DNA of 64,000 nucleotides from an uncultured Roseateles sp. GTDB lineage: Bacteria; Pseudomonadota; Gammaproteobacteria; Burkholderiales; Burkholderiaceae_C. Position 1 is the first letter of the stretch, and the number at the start of each line of letters is the position of its first letter. The stretch spans positions 186,001 through 250,000 of the forward strand of contig NZ_CAJYPS010000024.1 in the NCBI RefSeq assembly GCF_913777145.1. Reading direction: 5' to 3'. Position numbers and translations under genes: made by a program. The notes under the pieces are model-generated. The model was not told the origin of the DNA and ran no database searches. It saw only the letters and a list, made by a program, of their open reading frames with translations. Below, piece by piece: positions 1-9,723 of this stretch.

Positions 1-302
1 GCGGCGAGGGCGACAAGGCCAAGGAAGCCAAGGTCGAGGACTTCCGCAACGCCATGGCCTGGCTGATGGCCCAGGCCGAAGGCAGCGTCGGCCGCCAGCG
101 CTACAAGGGCCTGGGCGAGATGAACCCCGAGCAGCTGTGGGAAACCACGATGGACCCCACCGTCCGCCGCCTGCTGCGCGTGCAGATCGAAGACGCCATC
201 GAGGCGGACAAGGTCTTCACCATGCTGATGGGCGACGAGGTGGAACCGCGCCGGGACTTCATCGAGGCGAATGCGCTGCGGGCGGGGAATATCGACGTTT
301 GA
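1..302 (+). CDS. gyrB: DNA gyrase subunit B, C-terminal end (partial, 5' end outside window)
   Basis: This is the last ~99 codons of the ATPase subunit of DNA gyrase, which introduces negative supercoils with GyrA. The reading frame is open from the left edge (first full codon at base 3) and ends with TGA at 300-302. The translated end carries the GyrB hallmark [19 protein letters not shown] (TOPRIM/GyrA-contact tail) and ends in DFIEANAL followed by NIDV, as in proteobacterial GyrB. In Burkholderiales gyrB normally follows dnaA and dnaN, so the window probably starts just beyond the replication origin (inference). The next gene is on the opposite strand and converges on it. Confidence 0.97.
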   Translation, partial: GEGDKAKEAKVEDFRNAMAWLMAQAEGSVGRQRYKGLGEMNPEQLWETTMDPTVRRLLRVQIEDAIEADKVFTMLMGDEVEPRRDFIEANALRAGNIDV

Positions 303-314
303 CGCCCGGGCGTT

Positions 315-337
315 ACGGCTGGGTAATACCCGGCCGT
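315..337 (+). terminator. Weak hairpin after gyrB
   Basis: A 10-base stem with one G-T wobble and a 3-base AAT loop lies 13 bases after the gyrB stop. No T-run follows on the + strand, so it may be only a weak or factor-assisted terminator. Confidence 0.35.
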
Positions 338-344
338 ATCACAT

Positions 345-373
345 TCAAAAACGGAAATCAGACGTTTTCCGTT
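345..373 (-). terminator. Probable intrinsic terminator of the hsd operon
   Basis: Bases 350-357 and 366-373 form an 8-base perfect inverted repeat with an 8-base loop. Read on the - strand, the stem runs into five T (346-350 on the + strand are A). It lies about 180 bases past the hsdR stop. Nothing else is recognisable between 374 and 550. Confidence 0.5.
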
Positions 374-550
374 CCAGATCAGGCAGTTGCCATCACATGC
401 GATTGCTCTGGCAGCGGACCTGGTGGCGGCTGGGGCCACGTCTCCGATGGAATGATCTGGCCGCCGCCTCGAAAACTGCGCCTGGTTTTGACATGTTCGC
501 CAAACGTGCCGATCAAGCGCCGCAGGTTCGACAGCCCGTTAGGCGGTCGA

Positions 551-3500
551 TCACATCGAGCTTGACCAAATCTCGGACAAGTTCTCCGCCTGTTTCAGCA
601 CCAACTCCACCGCATGGAGTTGCTGATCTGGCGGGTACTTCCACTTTTGCAGGCATCGACGCACCAGGATGCGCAGCTTGGCGCGCACACTCTCGCGCAC
701 CTGCCAGTCCACCGTTGTGCTGGCGCGCAGCTTCTCGGTGATCTCGACGGCGATCTTCTTCAGGACCTCGTCGCCCAGTTCCCGCACGGCGCTCTCGTTG
801 TTAGCCAACGCGTCGTAGAAGGCAATCTCATCCTGTCCCAGCCCGAGGGCCGCCTCCCGCTCCAGCGTGGCCTGGAACTCCTTGGCCATCTGGATCAACT
901 CTTCGATGACTTGGGCCGTCTCGATCGCCCGGTTGTGATACTTGCGCAGGGTCTCCAGCAAACGATCGCCGTACTTGCGCTCCTGCACGACGTTGTTGCG
1001 CGCACGCGCCTTGATCTCGTCGCGCAGCAGCTTCTCCAGCAGTTCAATGGCCAGGTTGCGGCTGTCCATGCGCCGCACATCCTCCAGAAACTCGTCGGAC
1101 AGCAAACCGATGTTGGGCTTGTCCAGCCCCGCCAGCGCGAAGACATCCGCTACGCCGTCGGCAATGATGGCGTTATCCAAGATCTGTTTGAGCGCGCTGT
1201 TCTTCTCCGCATCGCTGCGCTTCTTGTCCACGGTCGTGAACTTCGCGATGGCCGCCTTGATGGCCGAGAAGAAGGCGATCTCCTTGCGCAGCGCTGCCGC
1301 TTCATCCAGCGTGCCGCACAACGAGAACGCCTTCGCCACAGCCACCATCGTGTCCAGAAAGCGCGCCTTGCCATCCTTCAAGCCCAGGATGTGATTAGCC
1401 GCGGGGACCAGCAGCGGCAGCGCCTGCGTCTCGAACGCGCTGTAGTCAAAGCCGTGCATCAGGCCGCGCACCACGTCGAGCTTCTCCAGCAACACCGCCA
1501 GCGCTTCGGCGGCGCCGTGCGTGGGATCGCCCTTGCCCTTGGCTTCCGTGTAGTCCTTCAGCGCGGCCTTCAGCTCGTTGGCAATGCCGATGTAGTCCAC
1601 CACCAAGCCACCCGGCTTGTTCTTGAACACCCGGTTCACCCGTGCAATGGCTTGCATCAGGTTGTGCCCCTTCATGGGCTTGTCGATGTACATGGTGTGG
1701 CAGCACGGCGCGTCAAAGCCCGTCAGCCACATGTCGCGCACGATCACCAGCTTCAGCGGGTCGTTGACGTCCTTGAAGCGAGCCTCCAGCCGCTTCTTCA
1801 CCAGCTTGCTGTAGAGGTGTGGCTGCAGCAGCGCCTTGTCCGCCGCAGAGCCCGTCATGACGATCTTGATCGCGCCTTGCTCCGGGTCGGCGCTGTGCCA
1901 GTCAGGTCGCAATGCAACGATGGCGTTGTAGAGCTGCACGCAGATGTCCCGGCTCATGCAAACGATCATGCCCTTCCCGTCCACCACCGAGACCCGTGCC
2001 TCGAAATGCTGGACCAGATCGCGGGCTACCTGCTGCAAGCGGGGCTCCGAGCCCACCAACTTCTCCAGCGCGGCCCATTCGCCCTTGGTCTTCTCTCGAT
2101 GGGCGATGTCCTCCTCGTCTTCGACGACCTCGTCCACCTGCGCGTTCAAGGCATCGATGTCGGCCTGGTTCACGTCCAGCTTGGCCAGTCGGCTCTCGTA
2201 GAAGATCGGCACCGTCGCGCCATCGTCCACCGCGTCCTGGATGTCATAGATGCTGACGTAATCGCCGAACACGGCGCGCGTGTCCTTGTCCTCAAGCGCA
2301 ATCGGCGTGCCGGTAAAGCCGATGAAGGTGGCGTTCTTGAGTGCGTCGCGCAGATGTTTGGCGTAGCCGAACACGTACTTGCCCGTCTTGGTATCCAGGC
2401 GCCCCTTGGTGCCGTACTGGCTGCGGTGCGCCTCGTCAGAGATCACGACGATGTTGGTGCGGTTGGACAGCAGCGGATGCGCCTCCTCGCCCTCCAGCAA
2501 GGCGAACTTCTGCACCGTGGTGAAGATGATCCCGCCCGCCTCGCGAGATGCCAGCATGGCGCGCAGCTCGTCGCGGTCGCCGGCCTGCACCGGCGTCGTC
2601 TTGAGCAAGTCGCTGGCCGCACTGAATGTGGCGAACAGCTGGCCGTCCAGGTCGTTGCGGTCCGTCACCACCACCAGCGTGGGGTTCTTCATTTCGGGCT
2701 GTTGCAGCAGCTTGCCGGCATAGCAGGCCATCGTGATGCTCTTGCCTGACCCCTGCGTGTGCCACACCACCCCTGCCTTGCGTGAGCCCGGCCTGACCTC
2801 CTTGCCATAGGTGGCCCGCTCCTCATGCACCTCAAGCAAGCTCTTGTCCGGCGCCTGCGCGGCAATCACCGTGGCACGCACCGCCTCGCGCACCGCATGG
2901 AATTGGTGATAGCCCGCGATCTTCTTGACGAGGGTGTCGCCGTCCCGCTCAAACAGCACGAAGTGCCGCAGGTAGTCCAGGAACAGCGCCGGCTTGAAGA
3001 AGCCCCGCACCACCGTTTCCAGCTCCATCTGCAGGCGCGGCCGGTCGTCCTCGTTGGCAATGGTTCGCCAGGGCAGCATGCGCTCGGCGTTCGCCGTGAG
3101 CGAGCCCACACGTGCCGTCCAGCCATCGCTCACCACCAGGGCCGCATTGCTGCTGAACAGGTCGCTGACCTCGTCCTTATAGGTCTGCAGCTGGTTGAAG
3201 GCATCCCACACATCGGTCTGCTCGTTGGCGGGGTTCTTCAGCTCCACCACGGCCAGCGGCAGGCCATTCACAAACGCGATCACATCCGGCCGGCGCGGCT
3301 GCTTGGTGCCCGTGATGGTGAACTGGTTCACCACCAGGAAGTCGTTGTTGCCCGGCTGGGCAAAGTCGATGAACTGCACCAGGTCGGTCTTCTTCTCGTC
3401 GCCCTGTGCAAAGTCCACCATCACGCCGTTCAGCAGCAAGCGGTGCACGCTCCGGTTGCGCACCACCATCTGCGGTTCGCTCATCGACTGCAGCACATGC

Positions 3501-3706
3501 ACTGCCTGCTCCAGCGCTGCGGGGGGCAGCTGCGGGTTGATGCGCGCCAGCGCACCCAGCAGCCGCTCGCGCAGCACCACCTGGCGGTAATCGGTGCGCT
3601 CAGGGGCGCTGCCGTCGGGGGCGATGTCCGGGCCATGCGCAACACGCCAGCCCGTCTCCTGGAACCAGGCGAGGCTGAGTGTTTCGAGTTGTTGTTCATT
3701 CAGCAT
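551..3706 (-). CDS. hsdR: Type I restriction endonuclease subunit R (HsdR)
   Basis: This is the motor and nuclease subunit of a type I restriction-modification complex: it translocates and cuts DNA that lacks the HsdM methyl mark. Its 1051 residues are normal for the family. A PD-(D/E)xK nuclease is visible with D141, E155 and K157 (PDVIAF then VVELK). A Walker A GSGKS sits near residue 320, a DEAH box (SDEAHRSQ) near 425, and a late helicase motif [10 protein letters not shown] before a long helical region. The last ~55 residues (from VDW at 999) form the helical C-terminal domain that in this family contacts the methyltransferase. It is the last gene of a leftward operon, 129 bases after the AlbA-type gene. 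That gap holds no gene that I can see. Confidence 0.96.
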   Translation of the reverse strand: MLNEQQLETLSLAWFQETGWRVAHGPDIAPDGSAPERTDYRQVVLRERLLGALARINPQLPPAALEQAVHVLQSMSEPQMVVRNRSVHRLLLNGVMVDFAQGDEKKTDLVQFIDFAQPGNNDFLVVNQFTITGTKQPRRPDVIAFVNGLPLAVVELKNPANEQTDVWDAFNQLQTYKDEVSDLFSSNAALVVSDGWTARVGSLTANAERMLPWRTIANEDDRPRLQMELETVVRGFFKPALFLDYLRHFVLFERDGDTLVKKIAGYHQFHAVREAVRATVIAAQAPDKSLLEVHEERATYGKEVRPGSRKAGVVWHTQGSGKSITMACYAGKLLQQPEMKNPTLVVVTDRNDLDGQLFATFSAASDLLKTTPVQAGDRDELRAMLASREAGGIIFTTVQKFALLEGEEAHPLLSNRTNIVVISDEAHRSQYGTKGRLDTKTGKYVFGYAKHLRDALKNATFIGFTGTPIALEDKDTRAVFGDYVSIYDIQDAVDDGATVPIFYESRLAKLDVNQADIDALNAQVDEVVEDEEDIAHREKTKGEWAALEKLVGSEPRLQQVARDLVQHFEARVSVVDGKGMIVCMSRDICVQLYNAIVALRPDWHSADPEQGAIKIVMTGSAADKALLQPHLYSKLVKKRLEARFKDVNDPLKLVIVRDMWLTGFDAPCCHTMYIDKPMKGHNLMQAIARVNRVFKNKPGGLVVDYIGIANELKAALKDYTEAKGKGDPTHGAAEALAVLLEKLDVVRGLMHGFDYSAFETQALPLLVPAANHILGLKDGKARFLDTMVAVAKAFSLCGTLDEAAALRKEIAFFSAIKAAIAKFTTVDKKRSDAEKNSALKQILDNAIIADGVADVFALAGLDKPNIGLLSDEFLEDVRRMDSRNLAIELLEKLLRDEIKARARNNVVQERKYGDRLLETLRKYHNRAIETAQVIEELIQMAKEFQATLEREAALGLGQDEIAFYDALANNESAVRELGDEVLKKIAVEITEKLRASTTVDWQVRESVRAKLRILVRRCLQKWKYPPDQQLHAVELVLKQAENLSEIWSSSM

Positions 3707-3835
3707 GCAGGCCTCCCTCAGCCGCGCAGCACCGCCAAGCCACCCAGCTGGTTTGCGATGAAATAAGAAAATCCTGGCAAATCAACGACTTGCCTGCGCC
3801 TGACGCCCCAAGCGGGACTGCCGATGAAATGGCCA

Positions 3836-5245
3836 TCACGCCCATGCCGGGATGTAGCGGGCATAGCGTCGCGAGTCCGGAGCGTTGGGATCCATCTTCA
3901 CGAGGCCCTGCTCCAGGGTTGCCGTGATGACTTGCGACACCGTGTTGCTGCTGCCTTCTGCCAGGCCGAAGCGCTCGCGCAGCGACTGGTTGGTCATCTG
4001 CCGGCGCAGCACATACTGCAACACGCAGTGCTGATAGCAGGCCCGCACCCGGTCGCCGCCGTTCATGTCGCGGAAGGCCCGCGGCCCGTGGATCACCACG
4101 ATCGTGCGCCGATGGCTGGTCAAGAACTCCGGCGCCGGCAGCTGCATCAACTCCGCAGCCTCGATCACCCGGTCGATGCCGCTGCTCTTTTCCTCGCAAA
4201 TGCCGAACCGGCGCATCAGGTCGGCCAGCCGCTCATTGCGGGACTGGTAGCCGTCGATGAAGCGCTCCACCGGCACGACGGGCTCGCCCGGGTTGGAGAT
4301 TTCCACGCGGTTGCTGAACACCTCCACCACTGGCGAGGCGCCGCCCACGTCGAAGTCCTGGTGGATCAGCGCATTGGCCAGCAGCTCCCGCACCACCACC
4401 TCCGGCAGCAGCTTGACCTCCCTGCGGATGGCCCCCTCGATCACCTCGTTCTGCGGCAGCTTGCCCATCACATACTGCACCAGCCCGGCAAAGCCCACCG
4501 CGTAGCCCTTCTCGCCGGTGACGTCGGACACCGTCTGCATCTTGGACTCGCCCGCGTACACGATCACGCGCGCCGCCTTCCGGCTGATGTCCGGGAACTG
4601 CCGCATGTTCTTGGCCAGCAGCACCGCACCGATGCGCAGGATGTTGAAGCCCGCCGCGCTGCGCTCGATGAGGCGCTCGTCCAGCAGGCGGGCCAGCACC
4701 CCCGCCTGGTCGGTGGGGTAGGGCAGGCGCAGCAGATCGAAGAATGCCTGCGTGTCCAGCCACTGCACCACGTCCTGGGCGGATACGTCCTTCAGCGCCG
4801 CGTTCTCCAGCCAGCCCGGCTGCCCTTCGGCAAAGATCTTGCGCAGCTGGTCCTCGCTCATCGGCACCAGCTCTTCGCCCGAGCGCATCAGGTAGGCGCC
4901 TTCGTGGTGGTAGGCCGTGCCTCTTGGGCGCCCAGGGATGCTGAACACCAGCACCCGGCCGTCCGGGTGCGCCACGGCTTCCACGTCCACGCGAAAGCCC
5001 AGCCAGTGGAACAGCTTCTCGGCAATGTCCTGCGTGTCCGGGAAGGCCTGGCTGCCCACCACGGGGCGCGGCGGCTTGTCGGCAATGCCCAGCACCAAAT
5101 GCCCGCCGCCCTCGTTGGCGATGGCGACGCAATAGCGGCACAGCTTGCGCGTGTCGTATTGGGTGGCGGCCTCTTTGAATTCGAGGTTCTGGGTTTCTGA
5201 GGCGCTTGCGCGCCAGAGGTCGACCTGCGCGGACGTGATCGTCAT
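3836..5245 (-). CDS. AlbA_2/Schlafen-type ATP-binding protein in the type I R-M operon
   Basis: A 469-residue protein of the divergent-AAA/RecG-like annotation family. Residues ~20-60 carry the AlbA_2 (Schlafen core) signature LEFKEA followed by AIANEGGGHLVLGIAD. A GHKL-type ATPase region follows around residue 285 (ELLANALIHQDF, then VEISNPGEP), and a winged-helix-like C-terminus is likely. Family members are often carried inside type I restriction operons (the R-linked orfs) and are thought to be accessory defence or regulatory factors; their exact job is not settled. The start ATG overlaps the stop of the upstream FRG gene by four bases (ATGA), so translation is probably coupled. hsdR follows after 129 bases. 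Confidence 0.88.
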   Translation of the reverse strand: MTITSAQVDLWRASASETQNLEFKEAATQYDTRKLCRYCVAIANEGGGHLVLGIADKPPRPVVGSQAFPDTQDIAEKLFHWLGFRVDVEAVAHPDGRVLVFSIPGRPRGTAYHHEGAYLMRSGEELVPMSEDQLRKIFAEGQPGWLENAALKDVSAQDVVQWLDTQAFFDLLRLPYPTDQAGVLARLLDERLIERSAAGFNILRIGAVLLAKNMRQFPDISRKAARVIVYAGESKMQTVSDVTGEKGYAVGFAGLVQYVMGKLPQNEVIEGAIRREVKLLPEVVVRELLANALIHQDFDVGGASPVVEVFSNRVEISNPGEPVVPVERFIDGYQSRNERLADLMRRFGICEEKSSGIDRVIEAAELMQLPAPEFLTSHRRTIVVIHGPRAFRDMNGGDRVRACYQHCVLQYVLRRQMTNQSLRERFGLAEGSSNTVSQVITATLEQGLVKMDPNAPDSRRYARYIPAWA

Positions 5246-6528
5246 GTGCTGTTGCCTCCATCAGCAAGTGTGGCCAGCACCAACACCTGCTCGGCCACCT
5301 GTTCGCGCAGCGCCTGGGGGTAGCCGTACTTGCGCAACACCACACGCACCACGTTGCGCAGCCGGGCCTGCACCGCGTCGCGCGTTTCCCAGTCCACCAC
5401 CTTGTTCTTGGCAATGGACGACGCCAGCTCTTCGGCCATCAGTGCAATACGCCCCGGCTCCACCTGCTCTGCGCCAGCGGGTTGCCGCAGCAGGGCCTCG
5501 ATGCTGGTCAATGTGCCCGGCGCGGCGGCGTGCGTCACCGTCGAATCGGCCTGGTCCGTCGCCGTCGCACTTTCAGTGATCGCCAGCTCGATGTGCTTGC
5601 CGCGTTGGCGGACCGCATCGGCCATCTCGGCCTCGGTCGTGAGGATGTTGCAGTACTCCGAGGCACCCAACAGGTCAGGAAACAAGCTGGCGTGGTGCAC
5701 GTTCATGCGGCGCAAGTGCCGCAGGCAGGCATCGCGCTCTTCATTGCGGATGTAGATCTTGCAGATGTATTTGGCCAGCACGCCGGGCTGCTCATCCTCG
5801 GAGGCCGCGCGCAGCTCCTCGTCCTCGAACAGTTCGTCATCGGCCAGCACCGTGGCCAGCTTGTTCTCGATGGTGGCGTCAGTGGGGGCGAACGTGAACA
5901 AGCCCGCCTGGTTCACCAGCCGGCCGTGGTCATCCTTGCGCGGCTCCCACACGCGGATGCCGGTCTCCGCCTCATGCTCGGCCAGAAAGCTCTTGTTGAG
6001 CACATACACCGCGCGGTAAGGGTTGGCGGCCTCTTCCTTGCTGTCGTCCTTGTGGAAGGCGAAGAACAGCGCCACATAAGGCGAGTAGGTCCAGTCCAGC
6101 AACGGCGTCATCAGGCCGTGGTGCTGCCCCACGGACCACAGTTCATCTTCCTCGTTCACCATGGCGGCATCGCTGAGCCGCCCGCGCACCGCCCGCTTGA
6201 AGCGATCCAGCTGCGCATTCGCCAGCGCTTCGGTGACGATGCCATTGGTGGTGAGCCGCCCCAGGGTGGGCATCAGGCTCCAGTCGAAGCGGCGATGGCC
6301 CCGAAACACCAGTTGCACGCCGGGCCGGTTGAAGAAGTCGCTCTCCAGCAGGTCGGTGAAGTCGCGCCAGCTCTCCAGTCGCGTAACCGGGATGCGCCCG
6401 CTGGACTCGTCGGCCATGCTCTCGAAGCGTTTGGCTGCGCTGTCGCGGGTCCACAGCGGGATTTTCTCGAAGTAGTCACTGGACTCCGATGAGATCGGTT
6501 CGCTTGGCGACTTCTCAGCGTCGGTCAT
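5242..6528 (-). CDS. FRG-domain protein with an HsdR-like C-terminal tail
   Basis: A 428-residue protein between hsdS and the AlbA gene, with ATGA overlaps on both sides. The FRG domain is named for its Phe-Arg-Gly motif, here F75-R76-G77 (VFRGHRRFDWSLMP), followed by QHHGLMTPLLDWTYSPYVAL. The domain's biochemistry is poorly known and it is common in defence loci. The last ~52 residues, from VDW at 378, align with the helical C-terminus of HsdR in the same operon: over 27 positions (378-404 against HsdR 999-1025) 14 are identical, including VDW, R, LR, VR and YP. In HsdR this region binds the methyltransferase, so the tail may let the FRG protein dock on the same complex (inference). Confidence 0.88.
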   Translation of the reverse strand: MTDAEKSPSEPISSESSDYFEKIPLWTRDSAAKRFESMADESSGRIPVTRLESWRDFTDLLESDFFNRPGVQLVFRGHRRFDWSLMPTLGRLTTNGIVTEALANAQLDRFKRAVRGRLSDAAMVNEEDELWSVGQHHGLMTPLLDWTYSPYVALFFAFHKDDSKEEAANPYRAVYVLNKSFLAEHEAETGIRVWEPRKDDHGRLVNQAGLFTFAPTDATIENKLATVLADDELFEDEELRAASEDEQPGVLAKYICKIYIRNEERDACLRHLRRMNVHHASLFPDLLGASEYCNILTTEAEMADAVRQRGKHIELAITESATATDQADSTVTHAAAPGTLTSIEALLRQPAGAEQVEPGRIALMAEELASSIAKNKVVDWETRDAVQARLRNVVRVVLRKYGYPQALREQVAEQVLVLATLADGGNST

Positions 6529-7889
6529 GCGTCAACCTCTGTCACGGCCAGCTCACCGGAAAGGAGTTTGGGGAGGAGGGTGTCGCGTAAATCGGAAAGG
6601 GATTTGTTTTGCGAATTCATGCTCTCGATGTGAGCGTAGTTGGGCCTGACTGTCTCCGAAAAGGCAATCATTAGAAGTCCATCTGGGCATGGAAACCTCC
6701 AGCCCATGATGGCATCTTTGTCTCCGCGAGGCATCTTGGCGCCCTTGGCGGTGCGCGTCATGAACTCAAAAAACGCATCTTGGTACATCAAGTTGTACGC
6801 GAACTCGGCCCATCGAAAATCCGCGGGCTCAAACGCCAACACATCCGCAGATCGCCCGCCAGCAAAGCGTGCCATCCATATCTTCTTGAAGTAAGGCCGA
6901 ATGTTGGAGACAAGAATATGCCTCTCCTTGAAACTTGGCACATTAGCCACAGAAGGAAGCGAAGCTGCACGAGTGACGCCCGCCCTGTTTTCAAGCATGT
7001 TTTCAGTGGAGATATAGATGTCTTCGGTTAATGACGAGACCTCGACCTTCCCACAGGCAAACTGAGCGATTTCAGCTATGGATTTGAACGCCCATCCCTT
7101 GGGAATCTCCCCCAACTCCGACTCTTGCATTTCGTCCGGGAACAACTCAGCCGTGGCGGCGAGTTGTTTGAACGCTTCGGGCGGCAGCGCATCGAGTTCA
7201 GCCTCAGCCTTGCCGCTGATGGCGCTCATCGCGGCGCGCAGCGGGTCGCGGCCTTCGGTCTTGGCAGCGATCTTGGCTTTGACCGGGTCGAAATCGACAA
7301 ACCACGATTTGAAGATGGCTTGCGCCATGGCTTCGAGGGTTTGGTTGATGCGGCGGTTTAAGTCGATCTTATTATCAAGCGATGACAAAACGTCGGCTAT
7401 AGATTTTTGGTCATCCACGTCCTTCGGGCATCTGATCGAAAACGACTCAATCATCCCCTTGGTCAGTGCATTGCGGGTGGCTCCCACCGCTGCCAGCGCC
7501 CGCATATGCGCCTGCATGTAAGGAGAGGCCAAAAAATACCGTAGGTAGGTCGGCCAGAGAACTTGTTGATTCGTGCGAATGATCGCGACGTGCTGATTTA
7601 CCCGCGCCGGCAATACCTCCTTTGCTACTTGGCAAACGCGCGCAACGGAGTCGCCTGTGATATTGAGCAAAACATCCAGATCCTCCACTTGGACATTTGC
7701 AAGTCCTTGAGCCAGCTTTTCGTCCAGATAGGCCATGCCAGCTTTTGAGAATCCGTCGTTGTAGATGTTCTGGCTGCGAATAAATGCAATAGGGCCAGCA
7801 TCCAGATAGACAGAGCCGCCGCCCTTCGGAGTTGCTCCGCTACCAACTTTTGTGCACGCATCCCCAAGGCGAATGTCTACCCAGTCCAT
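6525..7889 (-). CDS. hsdS: Type I restriction-modification specificity subunit (HsdS)
   Basis: A 454-residue specificity subunit that chooses the bipartite DNA target for both methylation and cleavage. It shows the usual pattern: a first target-recognition domain starting IRLGDACTKVGSGATPKGG, a central conserved helix (LDNKIDLNRRINQTLEAMAQ) with FKSWFVDFDPV, a second recognition domain starting GWAFKSIAEIAQFACG, and a closing helix ending LPKLLSGELAV. The start is ATG at 7889 because that A is shared with the hsdM stop (TGATG); the frame stays open upstream, but that part is shadow coding inside hsdM. The two recognition domains are visibly less GC-rich than the neighbours, as expected for parts exchanged by recombination. 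Confidence 0.95.
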   Translation of the reverse strand: MDWVDIRLGDACTKVGSGATPKGGGSVYLDAGPIAFIRSQNIYNDGFSKAGMAYLDEKLAQGLANVQVEDLDVLLNITGDSVARVCQVAKEVLPARVNQHVAIIRTNQQVLWPTYLRYFLASPYMQAHMRALAAVGATRNALTKGMIESFSIRCPKDVDDQKSIADVLSSLDNKIDLNRRINQTLEAMAQAIFKSWFVDFDPVKAKIAAKTEGRDPLRAAMSAISGKAEAELDALPPEAFKQLAATAELFPDEMQESELGEIPKGWAFKSIAEIAQFACGKVEVSSLTEDIYISTENMLENRAGVTRAASLPSVANVPSFKERHILVSNIRPYFKKIWMARFAGGRSADVLAFEPADFRWAEFAYNLMYQDAFFEFMTRTAKGAKMPRGDKDAIMGWRFPCPDGLLMIAFSETVRPNYAHIESMNSQNKSLSDLRDTLLPKLLSGELAVTEVDA

Positions 7890-9679
7890 CACTTCGCCTC
7901 CAAATACTCTGGAAACGAGAAACCTAACCCCGCCAAGTTCTTCTTGATCTCCCCCTCCAGCTTGGCACTCTCCGCAAACTGCGCCGCCAGTTGCGCTGTC
8001 AGACCTTTCATCTTGTCGGCAAACACTTCGCCGTCTTCCTCTTGCTCCTCGGCGCCCACATACCGCCCCGGCGTCAGCACATGCTCGTGCTTGCGGATGT
8101 CGGCCAGCGAGGCTGAGTAGCAAAACCCCGGCACGTCGGCATAGCCTTCGCCCTGCTGCCACGCATGGAAGGTATTGGCCACCTTTTTGATGTCATCCAC
8201 CGTGAAGTCGCGCAGCACTCGGTCTTTCATGTAGCCCAGCTGCCGGGCGTCGATGAACAGGAACTGCCCGCGCCTGTCGCGCTTCTTTTTGTCGAGGTTG
8301 AAGCCGTTGGCCTTGTCGCGGGTCAGGAACCAGATGCAGGCCGGGATCTGCGTGTTGGTGAATAGCTGGCCGGGCAGGGCCACCATGCACTCCACAAAGT
8401 CGCGTTCCACCAGCTGCTTGCGGATCTCGCCTTCGTTGTTGGTGTTGCTGCTCATGGAGCCGTTGGCCAGCAGCAGCGCCATGCTGCCGGTAGGGGCCAG
8501 GTGGGCGAGCATGTGTTGCAGCCAGGCGAAGTTGGCATTGCCCTGGGGCGGTGTGCAGCCGGGCAGCCAGCGCCAGTCGTTTTCCAGCTTGGCGTTCCAC
8601 CACTCCTTCATGTTGAAGGGCGGGTTGGCCATCACGTAGTCGGCCCGCAGGTCGGGGTGCAGGTCGTTCAGCAGCGTGTCGCCGGGCTGGCCGCCGAAGT
8701 TGAAGTCCAGGCCGCGGATGGCCATGTTCATGGCGGCGAGCTTCCAGGTGGTGGGGTTGCTCTCCTGGCCGTAGACGTTGATATGTTTTGCCTGATCTTT
8801 GGCGTTGGGGCGCTTCTTGAGGTGCTCGGCGATGAACTCCTCGCTCTGCACGAAGAAGCCGCCCGAGCCCATGGCGGGGTCGTACACCCGGCCCTTGAAG
8901 GGCTGCAGCATCTCCACGATCAGCGTGACGATGGCCTTGGGCGTGTAGTACTGGCCGCCCTTTTTGCCCTCGGCCAGCGCGAACTGGCCGAGGAAGTACT
9001 CGTACACATGGCCGAGGATGTCCTTGCTCTTCAGGTCCAGCCGCTGCCCGTTGTGTACGGGTTGGCTGAAGTTGGTGTCGGAGAAGTGGGCGATCAGGTC
9101 GGCCAGCTTGTGGCTGTCGATCTGGGTGCGTGCGAACTCCTTGTTCAGCACGTTCTTGAGCTTGGCGTTCTCGCGCTCCACGGCCTCCATGGCGTTGTCG
9201 ATCAGCCAGCCCACGGTGCGCATCTTGTCGGGCACCATGACCAGCTCACCCGCTTCGTTGCGTTCGTAGCGGCCGTCGCTGTCGCGCTTGGGTACCTGCC
9301 AGGGCAGCTCGGCGCCTGGTGGCAGCTGCGCCAGCTCCTTCAGCGTTTGCCAGCGGGCCTCGAACGGCACCCAGAACACGTTTTTCTCGGTGTAGTAGTC
9401 GCGCACCTCCAGCTCGGCGGCAAGGTTGGCGTCGTACTCGGGCGTGCCGGCGCCGCCGTACTCGGCGGGGTCCATGTAGTAGTCATGCTCGGGGTTCTGG
9501 AATTGGGCGCGCAGTTCCTGCTGCCGCTCCTCGAATGCGTCAGAGACGTACTTCAGAAAGATCAGACCCAGCACCACGTGCTTGTAGACCGAGGCGTCCA
9601 GAGAGGAGCGGAGCTTGTCGGCGGCGGTCCAGAGCTTGCGTTCGAGGGCGTCAAAAAACTGTTGCTCGGTGGGGTTCAT
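7889..9679 (-). CDS. hsdM: Type I restriction-modification methyltransferase subunit (HsdM)
   Basis: A 596-residue N6-adenine methyltransferase subunit that, with HsdS, protects the host DNA and forms the core onto which HsdR assembles. The N-terminal HsdM helical domain (LDASVYKHVVLGLIFLKYV) is followed by the SAM-binding motif DPAMGSGGFF near residue 268 and the catalytic NPPF motif near residue 351 (VMANPPFNMKEWW). Its stop overlaps the hsdS start by one base. It lies 44 bases downstream of the NERD gene and is read in the same direction, so the two could share a transcript. Confidence 0.96.
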   Translation of the reverse strand: MNPTEQQFFDALERKLWTAADKLRSSLDASVYKHVVLGLIFLKYVSDAFEERQQELRAQFQNPEHDYYMDPAEYGGAGTPEYDANLAAELEVRDYYTEKNVFWVPFEARWQTLKELAQLPPGAELPWQVPKRDSDGRYERNEAGELVMVPDKMRTVGWLIDNAMEAVERENAKLKNVLNKEFARTQIDSHKLADLIAHFSDTNFSQPVHNGQRLDLKSKDILGHVYEYFLGQFALAEGKKGGQYYTPKAIVTLIVEMLQPFKGRVYDPAMGSGGFFVQSEEFIAEHLKKRPNAKDQAKHINVYGQESNPTTWKLAAMNMAIRGLDFNFGGQPGDTLLNDLHPDLRADYVMANPPFNMKEWWNAKLENDWRWLPGCTPPQGNANFAWLQHMLAHLAPTGSMALLLANGSMSSNTNNEGEIRKQLVERDFVECMVALPGQLFTNTQIPACIWFLTRDKANGFNLDKKKRDRRGQFLFIDARQLGYMKDRVLRDFTVDDIKKVANTFHAWQQGEGYADVPGFCYSASLADIRKHEHVLTPGRYVGAEEQEEDGEVFADKMKGLTAQLAAQFAESAKLEGEIKKNLAGLGFSFPEYLEAK

Positions 9680-9723
9680 GCAGGGGCTGGAAGCGGTTCA
9701 AGGGGCAGAGGTGGGCCGGCGCG

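Noticed and set aside
49..550. A possible tRNA or phage attachment site after gyrB
   Set aside because: No cloverleaf, no direct repeat and no integrase seen; only hairpins.
614..2749. A 711-codon frame opposite hsdR
   Set aside because: Antisense to a clear HsdR with nuclease and helicase motifs; no domain recognised in it.
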